Shown in pieces: positions 10,613-22,398 of a stretch of DNA of 64,000 bases (within the stretch, counting starts at the first letter, position 1; each line of letters opens with the position of its first letter). The DNA is from Nepenthes gracilis (lineage: Eukaryota > Streptophyta > Magnoliopsida > Caryophyllales > Nepenthaceae). Location of the stretch: the NCBI GenBank assembly GCA_033239525.1, contig BSYO01000003.1, positions 25,847,540 to 25,911,539 of the forward strand, in the 5' to 3' direction. The notes beneath the pieces are model-generated. The model did not search any database and was not told where the DNA came from. It saw only the letters and a program-made list of their open reading frames with translations. The position numbers and the translations under genes are program-made.

Positions 10613-12691
10613 ATTTCATCAACAAGACGGAATTCTTTTTCACAAAGGAACGGAGTGCATTTCATTAACAAGACGGAGTTCTTTTTACACAAAGGACGGA
10701 GTACATTTCATTGACAAGATGGAGTTCTTTTTACACAAATGACGAAGTGCTTTTCATTAACAGGACGGAGTTATTTTTACACAAAGGACGGAGTGCCTAT
10801 CCTTAAAAGCCGTAAGTGAAATTCCTTTAAAAGCCGGAGTTCATTTTCAATTCAAAGTCAGAATATAAGCCGGAATTCATTTTCAGTTTCAGTTCAAGTC
10901 AGAATACAAGCCGGAGTTCATTTTCAGTTTCAGTCCAAAGTCAGAATACAAGCCGGAGTTCGTTTTCTCTCAAGGGACGGAGTCCATCTTCCTAATACAA
11001 GGCCGGAGTTCAATTTACATTCGGGCCGGAGTGCTTTTGAGACGGAGTGCCTTTTTACTGAAAGCCAGAGTACATTTAAAAACCGAAGTTCATTTTACAT
11101 TGAGGCCGGATTCCCCTTTTACATTAAGGCCAGAACTCATTTTCTACACAAATTCGAGCCTCATTTTCTATTACAAAGCCGGAGCTCATTTTCGTATTAA
11201 GGGGCGGAGTTCATTTTGGACGGAGTTCTTTTCACTAACAGAAGGGGGAGCTTTTTCATTAACAGGACGGAGTGCTTTTCAATGGGACGGAGTACGTAAA
11301 CTTAAAAGCCGGAGTTCTTTCTTTCATAAAGGCCGCAGTTCATTTTCTCAAGGGATGGAGCTTATTTTCTCAAAGTCGGAGTTCATTTTCAATACAAAGC
11401 CGTAGTTTATTTTAGATTGAGGCCGGAGTTCATTTTTCAGTACAAAATCGTAGTTTATTTAGATTGAGGCCGGAGTTCATTTTTCAATACAAAACCGGAG
11501 TTCATTTTCCTCATGGGCGGAGTTCGTTAAAAATCGAAGTTCATTTTTCCCCATGGGACGGAGTTCATTAAATGCCAAAGTTCATGTGACGTTAAGACCT
11601 GAGTTCATTTAAGGCCGGAGCTCATCTTCATATTAAGGGCTGTAGTTCATTTTATATGTTGGAAACCGAGTTCATTTTACATATATAGGAATCCAAGTTC
11701 AGTTTTCATGTAGCCAAGTTTATTTTACAATGCAGAAGGTCGATATTTAATGCAGAAAGAGGAAACTTTAAAATAGAGTGCACGTGCAGTAAAGCATGAA
11801 TTTCAAAACAGAGCAGAGTATACTTACAATATTATTAAAGTATGAACTTAAAAACGGCGTCTGAGGTATACTTGTCTAAGAGTTGATTCCTAGATTTTTT
11901 TACCGTCTTGAAGCTTTCTCCCCGCCACTCTCTTCCTTCTGCTAGCCTGTGCATCAACCAACCGACGCTAACTTTTATAGAGGAGGGGTTTGGTGGGGTA
12001 AGTAGGGTAAGTTACTTACTCCCGTACTTCTCTTCAGAAGGTAGGTGGCGTAACTAGATTAGTTGGCCCACTCCATTTGGTCGCCGCCTATTTTAGTTCT
12101 AACTAAATCATAAAGTTTACTTTTGTTCTATTAATTTATTCCGGCCAATTGCTCCTTCTTTATTATCAATGCTGCTGGTTTCAATTTTTGTAATCTGGTC
12201 AACTCTTTAATTTTGGTCAACACCTTCAAATCCGGTCAGCTTTTACTTCGGCCTCTTACACTTCCAAAACTAGCCAATCATTTCACATGGCCAGACTTGA
12301 TTTAACAAGGGTGGAGCCGGACTTATTTTGCACAAGGGAAGGTCCGAACTTGATTGAGGCTTACGGCGGCCGGTTTAGATTTTGTATTTTGGTCAATATC
12401 TTCAAATCCGGTCGACTTCTTCTTATTATTTACTCCGTCCATCACCTTCGGATTTCTTCTCCTTGCACCCACAACTTCACTCCGGCCTCACCAACACACA
12501 AAGAGCCACTCCGGACTTCAAGGCCACTTCGGCCTCTCTTCATAAAATTCACTCCGGTCTCTAAATTCAGGAGACAATTTCTGATTTCTCTAAAGCTGGT
12601 TTACATTTTTCCAATAACCTTCAATTTTTCTCGATCCTTTAATTATTTTGACTCGATGACATTTCTATGTTTTAGGATATGGGACGTCACA
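10613..12691 (-). mobile_element. LTR family C, reverse
   Basis: On the minus strand it opens TGTGACGTCCC at 12691. It contains a TATA-like CTATAAAAG near 11970 and a leader close to that of the forward C copy (AAGTACGGGAG; 12030 versus 16535). It then runs into a long irregular repeat array (10615-11740). Its 3' end is cut at 10612 by the end of the family A element. Frames of up to 171 residues inside it (12287-12802, 11031-11405) show no domain and are not called. Confidence 0.6.
10615..11740. repeat. Irregular tandem array with CGGAGTTC core
   Basis: About 30 degenerate units of roughly 25-45 bp, each built on (G/C)CGGAGTTCATTTT or ACGGAGTTCTTTTT, separated by short A-rich spacers. The same motif in the opposite orientation fills 16990-17397 and 25243-25745. 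Unit length varies too much for a simple minisatellite. Confidence 0.85.
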
Positions 12692-13483
12692 GATATAATT
12701 ATCAAAATCATAAGGACGCATTGTATAATTTATTTATGGTCATTCAGTCACTTTTGGCTTATCGAATTTGATGCACTATGCCCTAAAGATTTTTTCAACT
12801 GATTCCAGAAATGGTAGATTTATTTTGGGGCAATTTTAAATAATTCATTCATCTAAACTTCAGTAGTCTTGCAAATATTATGATAGATTATGCAAAGATA
12901 TTTCCTTATTTATTAGAAAGATTGCACTCCATGTTGATTTTAAAATACCATGGGCATTGGCTTGCTATTTTAATTATCAACTATATTATCCAAAAGCTTC
13001 CTTATCAATTATTCAAGAATTAATAAGTCCGACGTTTTTCCTGTCTTGCTAATTCAAGGTTACATTATTTGTTTGACTTAATCCTATTAATGATTTGACT
13101 GTAGTTACTCCAGTTTCTGTGCGCTTCCATCGGCTGGAGCTTCCAATCATTTGAATCTTTCTCCCATCACCTTTTCCCTAAAGCTATGTTTATTTGCAAA
13201 AAAAATATATATATATTAAAATTATTTTTTTTAAAATTTTTGTTTGGAGTATATATATATATTTATATTAGTATATAAAAATATGTATTAAAATATATTT
13301 ATAATAATATATATCATTTAATAATAATAATAATAATAATAATTGAATAGTCAAGCAGGAAAGTGTCAAAGGTTATTCATTCATTAAATGCATGGAATTG
13401 ATCAACATGAGAAATGATCAATTAAACTGGTTTCTTTCTGCCTGCACGCCTCACTCAAAACCTTTGACAATTTCCTCCAACTG

Positions 13484-13493
13484 TATATATAAA
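13484..13493 (+). promoter_or_regulatory. TATA box of peroxidase copy 1
   Basis: TATATATAAA about 140 bp upstream of the start codon, followed by a CT-rich leader (CTCTCTCCATCTCC). The same arrangement precedes copies 2 and 3. A TTTGACA string lies 18 bp upstream, a weak W-box-like match only. Confidence 0.7.
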
Positions 13494-13629
13494 CCCCATT
13501 GCCGCTACCTCTCTCTCCATCTCCATTTTCATTCAAACCCACAATCGATCGATCTTCTTAATTCTATCTCTGCTCTCCCATCCATAATTCTTCAGCAGAT
13601 TTATACAATCGACTAGCTGAGCTGACAGA

Positions 13630-14791
13630 ATGAAAACTCCAAATTCAATCATTTGCTTAGTATTATTTCTCGGTTTGTTGATAAAATCAAAACCAATATC
13701 ATCAGCATCTTTAGAAAGTGGATTCTATGGATCGACTTGCCCATTGGTCGAAATAATTGTGAGAAAAGTAGTGACTAATGCCATTTTACAAGATCTTGGA
13801 GTAGGCGCTGGGCTTATCAGAATGCATTTTCATGACTGTTTCGTACGGGTATGTTGATAGTGTACCATCAAGCAAAGTACTTTTTTGCCCTTTTTACACT
13901 TTAAAACTATCCCTATGATATTTTTTAGTTTATTACAAAAAAAGGATAATTAAGAAAATATTTAGTTTAATTTTTTTGAGGGGCTTTCACTGATGTTTGA
14001 GCACCTTTATGTTACAGGGATGTGATGCATCGATATTACTTGATTCAACACCGGGTAATCCGGCGGAGAAAGACAGTGTAGTCAATAATCCAAGCCTTCG
14101 ACAAAAGGCATTCGAATTGATAGACCAAGCAAAGGCAGAGATCGAAGCTGCATGCCCACAAACGGTGTCATGTGCTGATATCTTAGCATTTGCTGCTCGT
14201 GATAGCACGTGCAGCCTTGGAGGAATAAGTTACGCCGTGCCAGCCGGACGACGTGATGGAAGAGTTTCCCTAAAAGATGAACCCATCCAAAATCTACCGG
14301 GGCCCTCTCTCAATTTATCACAACTCCAAGGCAACTTTGCAAGGAAAGGCCTTTCTGTAGATGATGTGGTTACCCTTTCTGGAGCACATTCCGTGGGAAG
14401 ATCACATTGTTCTTCTTTTTCCACAAGGCTCTACCTGTTCAACACCACAACATCACAAGACCCATCGCTGGATCCAAACTTTGCAAACGACCTTAAGACC
14501 AAGTGTCCTTCTCCGACCAATAATCCCAACCCAACCGTGCCTCTTGATTTTAGCTCGCCATATAGGTTAGATACTAACTACTACAGAAATTTGCAATATA
14601 GTCGCGGGTTGTTAACGTCGGATCAAACTCTTATGAGTAGTCCTTCCACCGTTGGTATGGTGTCGAATTTGGCTAGGGATGGTAGAGTTTGGGGCGACAA
14701 GTTTGCTTCTGCTATGGTTCGGATGGGTCTGATTGAAGTCCTCACAGGCAATGCTGGTGAGATAAGAAAAAATTGTAGGGTAGTAAATTAA
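13630..14791 (+). CDS. Class III secretory peroxidase (intact, two exons)
   Basis: Joins 13630-13848 and 14018-14791 (GT-AG intron of 169 bp, phase 0), giving 330 residues. This is the haem peroxidase of the plant secretory pathway, which oxidises phenolics with H2O2 at the wall or in the vacuole; the substrate cannot be told. Residues 1-26 form a signal peptide. Distal R64 and H68 lie in RMHFHDCF and proximal H197 in SGAHSVG. All eight family cysteines are present (37, 70, 75, 119, 125, 204, 236, 326). The intron sits between HDCFVR and GCDAS, the classical intron 1 position; introns 2 and 3 of the ancestral gene are absent. The start is the first ATG after the leader and opens the signal peptide. 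Two broken relatives lie downstream. It is the only copy here able to give a working enzyme. Confidence 0.93.
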
Positions 14792-16190
14792 GTAACTTAC
14801 AATGATTAATATGTTTGCCTAATAGAAATTTTTTTATTTATTTTTATCATTGTGATTTTGGTTCACAAATTTATTCATTTGTAAAATTGTATGGGATTCC
14901 TTAATTATTTTTAAGGGTTCAAGCACTCAAATTATAATTAAAAAGCAACTTTGGAAGCTGATCCCACATTTCATAATTGGGTTCGAAAATAAATAACGGT
15001 ACGATGCTTGAATTTTTTATATTATGTCATTTAATAAAGGTCGAATAAGAAAGTCTTTTGCTTACAATACAAAAAATTATTTTCATAACATAAATAATTG
15101 GGGCTTCTGAGTGGCAAAATAACCGAAATATTAATCATTGATAAGTCAGTAATGGTTACTCAAAATTTTAATTGAGTTGTGTTTTTTATTTATGTTTTTA
15201 TTATATGCTTTATTTAAAAAAGACTACTTATATTCCATAAAGATGAGAATAGAACACACAACATAGTGTTTGGTAGGTCAAAATCCGGCGGGGCGGGATA
15301 TGGTTCTGTCACCCGGGGCAAATATCAAAATTATATCCATTCATAATCAAAATTGGGCCGATTTAAGGCGATCCATAGATATTTTTTATTTTTAAATATT
15401 TTTTATTCTAAAACTTATTTTTACATAAAAAATATCTAAAAATATAAAATATTTTAAAATTATATTATTTAAATTAAAATATAATCTAACCATGTACTTA
15501 TACAAATAATTTTTTACGTTAAATAGTTATTAATTATATAAAAATATAATGTATTAGATTAATTATATATATTATATCACTACAGGAGAAAAAAAAAAGT
15601 AAAAATATAAAAACTCTAAACTATTTATTTTATGAAAAATATTTAAAAAATTTCCAACTCAATTCTTATTTAAATATGTAACTACTGGAGAATTTTAGCA
15701 AGATATTAAACAACTAAAAATTAAAATAAAAGATTTTAAAAATAAAATTTAAACTCAAAAGATCAGAGAATTACAATTTAACGCAGGATTATTAATATTA
15801 GAATCAAAACAACAACCTACTCTTAATAATCAATCTAATAATGCATTTACTTCTCAGCAATTGACTCATCCTGAAAAATAATCAACTCATTGTATAGAAG
15901 ACTGTCTTCTAATAATTATTAGAATATATATATATATATATTTTTATAAAAAGGGTACTGCCAAGAAAAATTATAATTAATAATAAATATTATCCCAAAT
16001 TAATTATTTTATTAGATATAAAATAACTCAAAATTATATTTAAAAATAATTAATTAGTAATAAATATTATTAAAAGACTATTGAAAAATTATAAAATGCA
16101 AATGACACCTAATATCAATTACAAATTTTCAAATCCTGCTAAATGCAACAAGGGTTATTATTTCAAGTCAATATTTATATCAATGAAAGA
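14792..16190. other. AT-rich intergenic stretch
   Basis: From 14792 to about 15500 it is the 3' flank shared with peroxidase copy 2. From 15500 to 16190 it is very AT-rich, with a possible gene remnant at 15650-15895 and an AT dinucleotide run near 15930. No gene is supported. Confidence 0.6.
15650..15895 (+). pseudogene. Remnant of a coiled-coil protein, possibly viral or retroelement
   Basis: One frame with two internal stops reads as a lysine/isoleucine-rich coiled coil (QDIKQLKIKIKDFKNKI), then a Q/N-rich tail (ESKQQPTLNNQ) ending at TAA near 15881. The style recalls structural-protein regions of plant pararetroviruses or gag, but no diagnostic motif is visible. It is recorded as an unidentified fragment. 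Confidence 0.25.
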
Positions 16191-16194
16191 TCTT

Positions 16195-17397
16195 TACCTG
16201 TGAGATCCAAAAGAAAACAAAACAGTTAACGTGTTGAGCCTGTATATACGAAAATCCAATCTGGCCCTAAGTACTCCGGCCTTGTAATCAAGGCCGGCTG
16301 TAATTCAAAATTAGCCCTTCTCCAAATCGGCCCGTCCAGTGAAATACACGTTTCGCCCAAAAGGGTTGATCAGCAAAGAGTGGGCCGCAGGCATGAAATT
16401 GGGGCAATTGGTTTGAGTTAAATTAATAATAACTAAGGACAAAAGAGCACTTTATTGTCAAGTTAGAATCCAACTAGACAAAGAACCCGAGTAAGTGAAC
16501 CAACGTAGTTACTCCACCTACCCTCCGAAGAGAAGTACGGGAGTTGGTAAACTATCCTACTTACTCCGCCGAACTCCTCCTCTCGTATAAACCCCGCCCG
16601 GTTGTTGATGCGCAGAGGCAAAGGAAAGGAAGAGAGAGGACGGAGAAAGCTTCAAGGCGGTGAAAATCTATGAATCAACTCTCGTGCAAGTTACCTCTGA
16701 CGCGCCCCGTTTTAAGTTCATTACAAGTGTATTCGCTCTTGTTTCTAAACTCATGCTTCATTGCAAGTTACATCGGATGCTATTTTTAAATTGATGATTT
16801 GAGAATATTGCAAGTGCCTTCGCTCTGTCTCTAAATTCATGCTTTCTGCAAGTTATATCGACGTTTGTTTTTAAATTGATGATTTAAGAATATTGCAAGT
16901 GTACCACTGCTCTACTTTTTAAGTTCATGTTTGATAATATTGAAGTATACTGCTTTAGTTCCCGCTTTCGCATTAAATATCCACCTCCTATAAGGTAAAA
17001 CGAACTCCGGCCCGTTATGTAAAATGAGCCTCGGCTCCTGTAATGTAAAACGAACTCAGGTCCCTACTGTAAAATGAACTCCGGCCCTAATGTAAAAAGA
17101 GCTCCGTCCTGTTAATGAGAAAGAGCTCCGTCCTGTTAATGAAAATGAGCTCCGTCCCTTGATGTGAAGTGAACTCACGTCTTAAGATAAAAAGAGCTCC
17201 GTCACTTAAGAAAGGTACTCCGTCCAAAAGGCACTCCGTCCAAAAAGAAGTCCGGCTTGTAATGTAAAATGAACTTCGACCGAAACAAAGAGAAAGAGCT
17301 CCGGCTCGTATAAGAAAACGAACTCCGTCCTTTATTGTTAAAAAGAACTTCGTCCTTTTTGTAGATAAAAAGAACTCCGGCTTTGCTGATAAAAAGT
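16195..17397 (+). mobile_element. LTR family C, forward, left part
   Basis: Carries the U3/leader of family C: TATA-like CGTATAAACCCC near 16584, then GCAAGTTA-rich leader repeats (16680-16940), then the CGGAGTTC array in reverse orientation (16990-17397). It is interrupted at 17397/17398 by the Copia array and resumes at 25243. The left edge is uncertain. Confidence 0.6.
16990..17397. repeat. Irregular CGGAGTTC array (left part, reverse orientation)
   Basis: Degenerate units of the type GAACTCCGGCC...GTAAAAT or AAAGAGCTCCGTCC, the reverse complement of the array at 10615-11740. The array is continuous with 25243-25745 once the 7.8-kb insertion is removed. Confidence 0.8.
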
Positions 17398-18461
17398 GAA
17401 AAAGCACTTCTTGGTGCTTTCGCGGACAATCAAGTTTCGACCCCGTAAAAAGTATAGCGGAAGCAAAAATAAATAAATTAAATATCCGATACACGTAAGG
17501 GATATTTAACTCTAGATGTAAACGGAACTAATAAGCATGCACAATATTAACAACAATGAGCAATAATAATAAAGGCGCGATTTTTGGTAATAAGCATGCA
17601 CAATATTAACAACAATGAGCAATAATAATAAAGGCACGATTTTTGGTGACGAAGTGAAAACTCGATACCCACGGTAATCGAGAAAAATACTCCGGGCTTC
17701 AACGGCCAGGGAAGCAATGCACTATAAAAATCAACTTACAGACCGAGTGGTAACGACGCGCTAACCTAGCCGACTTACTCCCGTCACGTGATCCCTACCA
17801 AGGAACTCCTTGGATTTGCCCGCGGCAACGGAACCGGACACCTTCCGGTCTTCACGTCAATCTTCCCTCGAACCACTTGAGTTTCCAATCATGAACGAGT
17901 CTCCTTCACGAACCAAAGTCTTCAACGATGGTAGAAGGATAAAAGTTCCAATGGTGAAAGAAAATGGGTGAGAAAACTAGTTAGAACATGTAGAGCAATA
18001 TTATAGAGATTAGTTTTCTCAAGAGAAGTAGGAATAATGGAGCATTTTAGGCTTTCTTCTCCAATGAGGCACGTAAATCAACTCTGCAGAATTCTTAGGG
18101 TTTCAAAAAAATAAGGCTAGTATTTATAGTGGAGCCAAAAACCGCGTTTGAAAAATTTGCCCGTTGGGCCGGCGCTCGAGCGAGGCTAGAGCGCGCGGCG
18201 AGCGGGGCTCGAGCCCGCAGCGAGCGGCCCCCCTACTGGAATTTCAGCTCGAGCGGTTCTCGAGCTCCTGGCGAGCCGGGGACCTTCTGGATTTTAGGCT
18301 CGAGCGGGAAACGAGCGAGAAGCGAGCGGGAAGGCTTAGGATGGGCTCGAGCGAATGAAGGGCGAACCGAACGGACTTTAACTCGACAACCCACAACCCG
18401 ACATCAATACAATAATATATATGGTCACGGAATATGCCAATTAGACAAAAAGTCTCTAACA
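17398..18461 (-). mobile_element. 3'-most LTR of the Copia array
   Basis: About 1064 bp, opening TGTTAGAGAC on the minus strand and ending AAGCACTTTTTCA-like at 17398. It is preceded in element orientation by a GGGGGAGA polypurine tract at 18462-18472. It contains a CTCGAG-rich stretch (18170-18360) and an internally duplicated segment of about 60 bp near 17525-17645 (AAGCATGCACAATATTAAC). Confidence 0.9.
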
Positions 18462-18935
18462 ATCTCCCCCTTTGACAATTCCGTGACAAAACCCAAAATA
18501 AATAAATAAATAAAGAAATACAAGAGAATCACGGATTCTAGACACCACCGAGATAAAACCCGTGTACATGAAAACCTACACCTAGTGAAACATAAGAGAC
18601 ACAAAAAAATATAAACAGCTATACTAGGGTTGCTAGGGCAAGTGATGATAGCTGCAAGGACGTGTAACTGATAAGCCTGGAGCTGCGATGATTGTGTAAC
18701 TGAATAGCCTGGACAAGCAGGTTAGTACCAACAAGATAAAGTATAATAACAATATAGCAGTATGCGTGGTACATAAAAATGAGAACATACAACAATGCTC
18801 CCCCTAACTAAAATAATCAATACTCTCCCTAACAGTAATAATAAACTGAAATAACATGAAAATAACAAGAACACCGCTCCGTCTCCCCTAAGCTCCCCCT
18901 ATCAAAGTGAATCAAAAATTTATCTCCCCCTTTTT
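18462..18935 (-). other. Multiple polypurine tracts, unit 1
   Basis: On the minus strand, GGGGGAG or close variants occur near 18464, 18800, 18828, 18893 and 18925. Repeated polypurine tracts upstream of the 3' LTR are a described hallmark of plant Sireviruses. The intervening sequence is non-coding. Confidence 0.7.
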
Positions 18936-20760
18936 GTCACGAATGGCGAAGGGGTAATGAAGCTCACTTTTCTTAACCCAAACTTGTCTCACTGAATATA
19001 CTTTTGCATTCAAACTTTTAACTTGTGCTTCCAAATGTTGAAGGTGATCAACAAGTTTATTCATGTTTAGCCCTGGTCTTTGGTTGTGCAAAAGATTCAT
19101 GGTGTAGCACTGTGGACGAATGTGACCAAAAACTCCCACATGCATGACAGTAGGCACAAACTTAGGGGTGGAAGAATTGTTCATAGTCTTGTTATTACCT
19201 AGATTAGATGAGCCAAATCTATTATTCACACGTTGAGGCACGGCCTTGATGACTTTGGGTGTGTGGGCATGATTATGTGAAATTTTCGTGGCGGGAATAA
19301 ACACAGTTTTAGGTTTCACATCAGTTTGTACGAAATTCGCAATATACCCCAAACCCTATTTATTTTCACCAATTTTTTCCAACCCGAGCATATGATCTAA
19401 TTTTATAGACCAATTTATGAATTGTTTCAAATCTTTTCGAGAGGCTTCAAGTTCAGATTCTAAAGTTGTTCTTTGCTTAGTAAATGAAACTTTCAGATTC
19501 TCAATTTCTTGAGTTTTAGAATCTAATGCGGATTGTAGAGCAAATCTTTCTTGTTCCAACTCAATGACCCTACTGTTTAAGGTTTTATTTTGTTTCTTTA
19601 CTTTCAAGCATACCCTAAACAGTTTGTTATAGGCTTCTTGAAGACCATCAGATTCGACTTCTGACTCATCCACAGAATCAACAGAGTGATTAAAATCTTC
19701 TACTGAGTGGTCACACATAGAGGTCATAAAGGCCATGTACTTGACAGGGCCATTTTATTTATGTTTCACCCTCTTCTTCTTCACATCACCAAGATCACAT
19801 TAGCTTTAAAGGCTTGACCTTGTTGGCGTTTAAGGTTAGGACATTCAGCCCGGTAGTGGCCAAAGCCTTTACACTCATGACATTGAACTCCTTGAGTATT
19901 TTTTTGATTTGTGGTCCTTGAGTTCACGTCGGTCTTTTCTCAAATTTATGTAATCGTTTTAAGTCCACATCCATTTATTCGATGATGAATTATTTTTCTT
20001 TAAGAATTTTTTAAAATTCTTAACAAATAATGCAAAATCATCATCGCTACATGATTCTTCATCGGAGTCCCGATTTCGCTCTTCCCTACTTGATTTTAGG
20101 AAAGTGATTTATTCTTCTTTGATTGTGGCAATGTGTGCTCATAAGTTTGTAGAGACCCTACAAGTTCTTCTATTTTCAATTTATCTAAATCTTTGCTTTC
20201 TTCAATGGCAGTAACTTTAGGTCTAAAGCGTTCAGGTAAAGATCGAAGGACTTTTCTCACAATCCTATTTTTCGGGATTCGTTCTCCTAAATTAAATGTA
20301 GAATTTACAATATCATTCAATTGAGCATAGAACTCATCAAAGGTCTCATCATCTTTCATTTTTATTTCTTCGAACCTAGTGGTGAGCATTTGCAATTTTG
20401 AATTTTTTACTAGTTTCGTGCCTTCGTGAATAATTTCAAGAATATCCCATACATCTTTAGAAGTCTCACACATTGAAATCCGTTTAAACTCATCGGGAGA
20501 CACAGCCATAAAAATAGCATGCAATCCCTTACTATTTCAATTACAAGCATCAAGTTCCTCTTTGGTCCATGAAGATAGGGCTTTGGGTTCGTTGCCCGAG
20601 GAACTAGTGGGTGGAGTCCACCCAACTTGGGTATGTGCCCAAACACACTCATCTAAAGATTTTAGGAAGGCTCTCATCCAGGACATTCCAATAGGCATAG
20701 TTACTCCCATCAAAGAAGGAGGAAACTGAGAGCGATCCACTTTCGATACATCTGTCCCCA
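18912..20760 (-). pseudogene. Copia gag, unit 1 (broken)
   Basis: Same protein as unit 2 (22399-24160) but more damaged. The UBN2-type Gag core is at 20096-20524, the coiled coil at 19356-19736, and the C-terminal region, with a damaged second zinc knuckle, at 18912-19352. Breaks include a one-base shift near 20690, a one-base loss next to the TAA near 19972, and losses near 19755-19790. The C-terminal tail (RQVWVKKSELHYPFA) is typical of Copia just before protease, and the frame ends there in the internal GGGGGAG tract. The pol region was therefore lost before or during amplification. Confidence 0.8.
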
Positions 20761-20783
20761 GATCGGGTCGCGGATTGGGGTAA

Positions 20784-20798
20784 GTTTCTGATACCAAT
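20784..20798 (-). other. Primer-binding site, unit 1
   Basis: TTGGTATCAGAAAC on the minus strand directly follows the LTR ending at 20799. Ten bases match the initiator-Met tRNA type TGGTATCAGA. Confidence 0.75.
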
Positions 20799-21885
20799 TG
20801 AAAAAGCACTTCTTGGTGCTTTCGCGGACAATCAAGTTTCGACCCCGTAAAAAGTATAGCGGAAGCAAAAATAAATAAATTAAATATCCGATACACGTAA
20901 GGGATATTTAACTCTAGATATAAACGGAACTAATAAGCATGCACAATATTAACAACAATGAGTAATAATAATAAAGGCGCGATTTTTGGTAATAAGCATG
21001 CACAATATTAACAACAATGAGCAATAATAATAATGGCGCGATTTTTGGTGACGAAGTAAAAACTCGATACCCACGGTAACCGAGAAAAATACTCCGGGCT
21101 TCAACGGCCAGGGAAGCAATGCACTATAAAAATCAACTTACAGACCGAGTGGTAACGACACGCTAACCTAGCCGACTTACTCCCGTCACGTGATCCCTAC
21201 CAAGGAACTCCTTGGATTTGCCCGCGGCAACGGAACCGGACACCTTCCGGTCTTCACGTCAATCTTCCCTCGAACCACTTGAGTTTCCAATCATGAACGA
21301 GTCTCCTTCTTCACGAACCAAAGTCTTCAACGATGGTAGAAGGATAAAAGTTCCAATGGTGAAAGAAAATGGGTGAGAAAACTAGTTAGAACATGTAGAG
21401 CAATATTATAGAGATTAGTTTTCTCAAGAGAAGTAGGAATAATGGAGCATTTTAGGCTTTCTTCTCCAATGAGGCACGTAAATCAACTCTGCAGAATTCT
21501 TAGGGTTTCAAAAAAATAAGGCTAGTATTTATAGTGGAGCCAAAAACCGCGTTTGAAAAATTTGCCCGTTGGGCCGGCGCTCGAGCGAAACTAGAGCGCG
21601 CGGCGAGCGGCCGTAGGGTTTCCTGAGAAACCTGCCGGGCACTCGGCGGCTCGAGCCCCCTCCCTTTGGAATTTCAGCTCGGCGGTTCTCGAGCTCTGGC
21701 GGCCGGGGACCTTCTGAATTTTAGGCTCGGCGGGAAACGGCGAGAAGCGGCGGGAAGGCTTAGGATGGGCTCGAGCGAATGAAGGGCGGCCCGAGCGGAC
21801 TTTAACTCGACAACCCACAACCCGACATCAATACAATAATATATATGGTCACGGAATATGCCACTTAGACAAAAAGTCTCTAACA
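20799..21885 (-). mobile_element. Shared central LTR of the Copia array
   Basis: About 1087 bp with the same termini. It acts as 3' LTR of unit 2 (polypurine tract at 21888-21897) and 5' LTR of unit 1 (primer site at 20784-20798). Its CTCGAG-rich stretch (21580-21790) is more diverged than in the outer two LTRs. Confidence 0.9.
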
Positions 21886-22350
21886 ATCTCCCCCTTTGGC
21901 AATTCCGTGACAAAACCCAAAATAAATAAATAAATAAAGAAATACAAGAGAATCACGGGTTACGACACCAAGATAAAACCGTGTACATGAAAACCTACAC
22001 CTAGTGAAACATAAGAGACACAAAAAAATATAAACAGCTATACTAGGGTTGCTAGGGCAAGTGATGATAGCTGCAGGGCGATATGTGATAAGCTGGAGTG
22101 CGATGATTGTGTAACCGAATAGCACGGACAAGCGAGTTAGTACCAACAAGATAAAGTATAATAACAATATAGCGGTATCGTGGTACATAAAAATGAGAAC
22201 ATACAACAATGCTCCCCTAACTAAAATAATCAATACTCCCCCTAACGGTAATAATAAACTGAAAATAACATGAAAATAACAAAAACACGCTCCGTCTCCC
22301 TAAGCTCCCCTATCAAAGTGAATCAAAAATTTATCTCCCCCTTTTTGTCA
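21886..22350 (-). other. Multiple polypurine tracts, unit 2
   Basis: Minus-strand GGGGGAG-type tracts near 21890, 22211, 22235, 22305 and 22337, spaced as in unit 1. Confidence 0.7.
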
Positions 22351-22398
22351 CGAATGGCGAAGGGTAATGAAGCTCACTTTTCTTAACCCAAACTTGTC

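Larger units (their letters stand above)
12692..15600 (+). repeat. Peroxidase duplication block, copy 1
   Basis: Sequence here is collinear with 43410-47060: upstream (12692-13240), the gene, and about 700 bp 3' (14792-15500). Homology starts immediately after the family C LTR edge. Compared with the other block it lacks the ~0.9-kb insertion at 43990-44910 in the upstream region and has a short TAA microsatellite (13320-13342) there instead. Confidence 0.8.

Noticed and set aside
12287..12802. 171-residue frame on the plus strand
   Set aside because: Spans the edge of the reverse family C LTR and shared flank; no domain, and the corresponding frame is absent from the collinear block near 43.4 kb.
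15578..15595. CACTACAGGAGAAAA as a CACTA transposon terminus
   Set aside because: No subterminal repeats next to it and no partner end; a single short match in AT-rich DNA is not enough.
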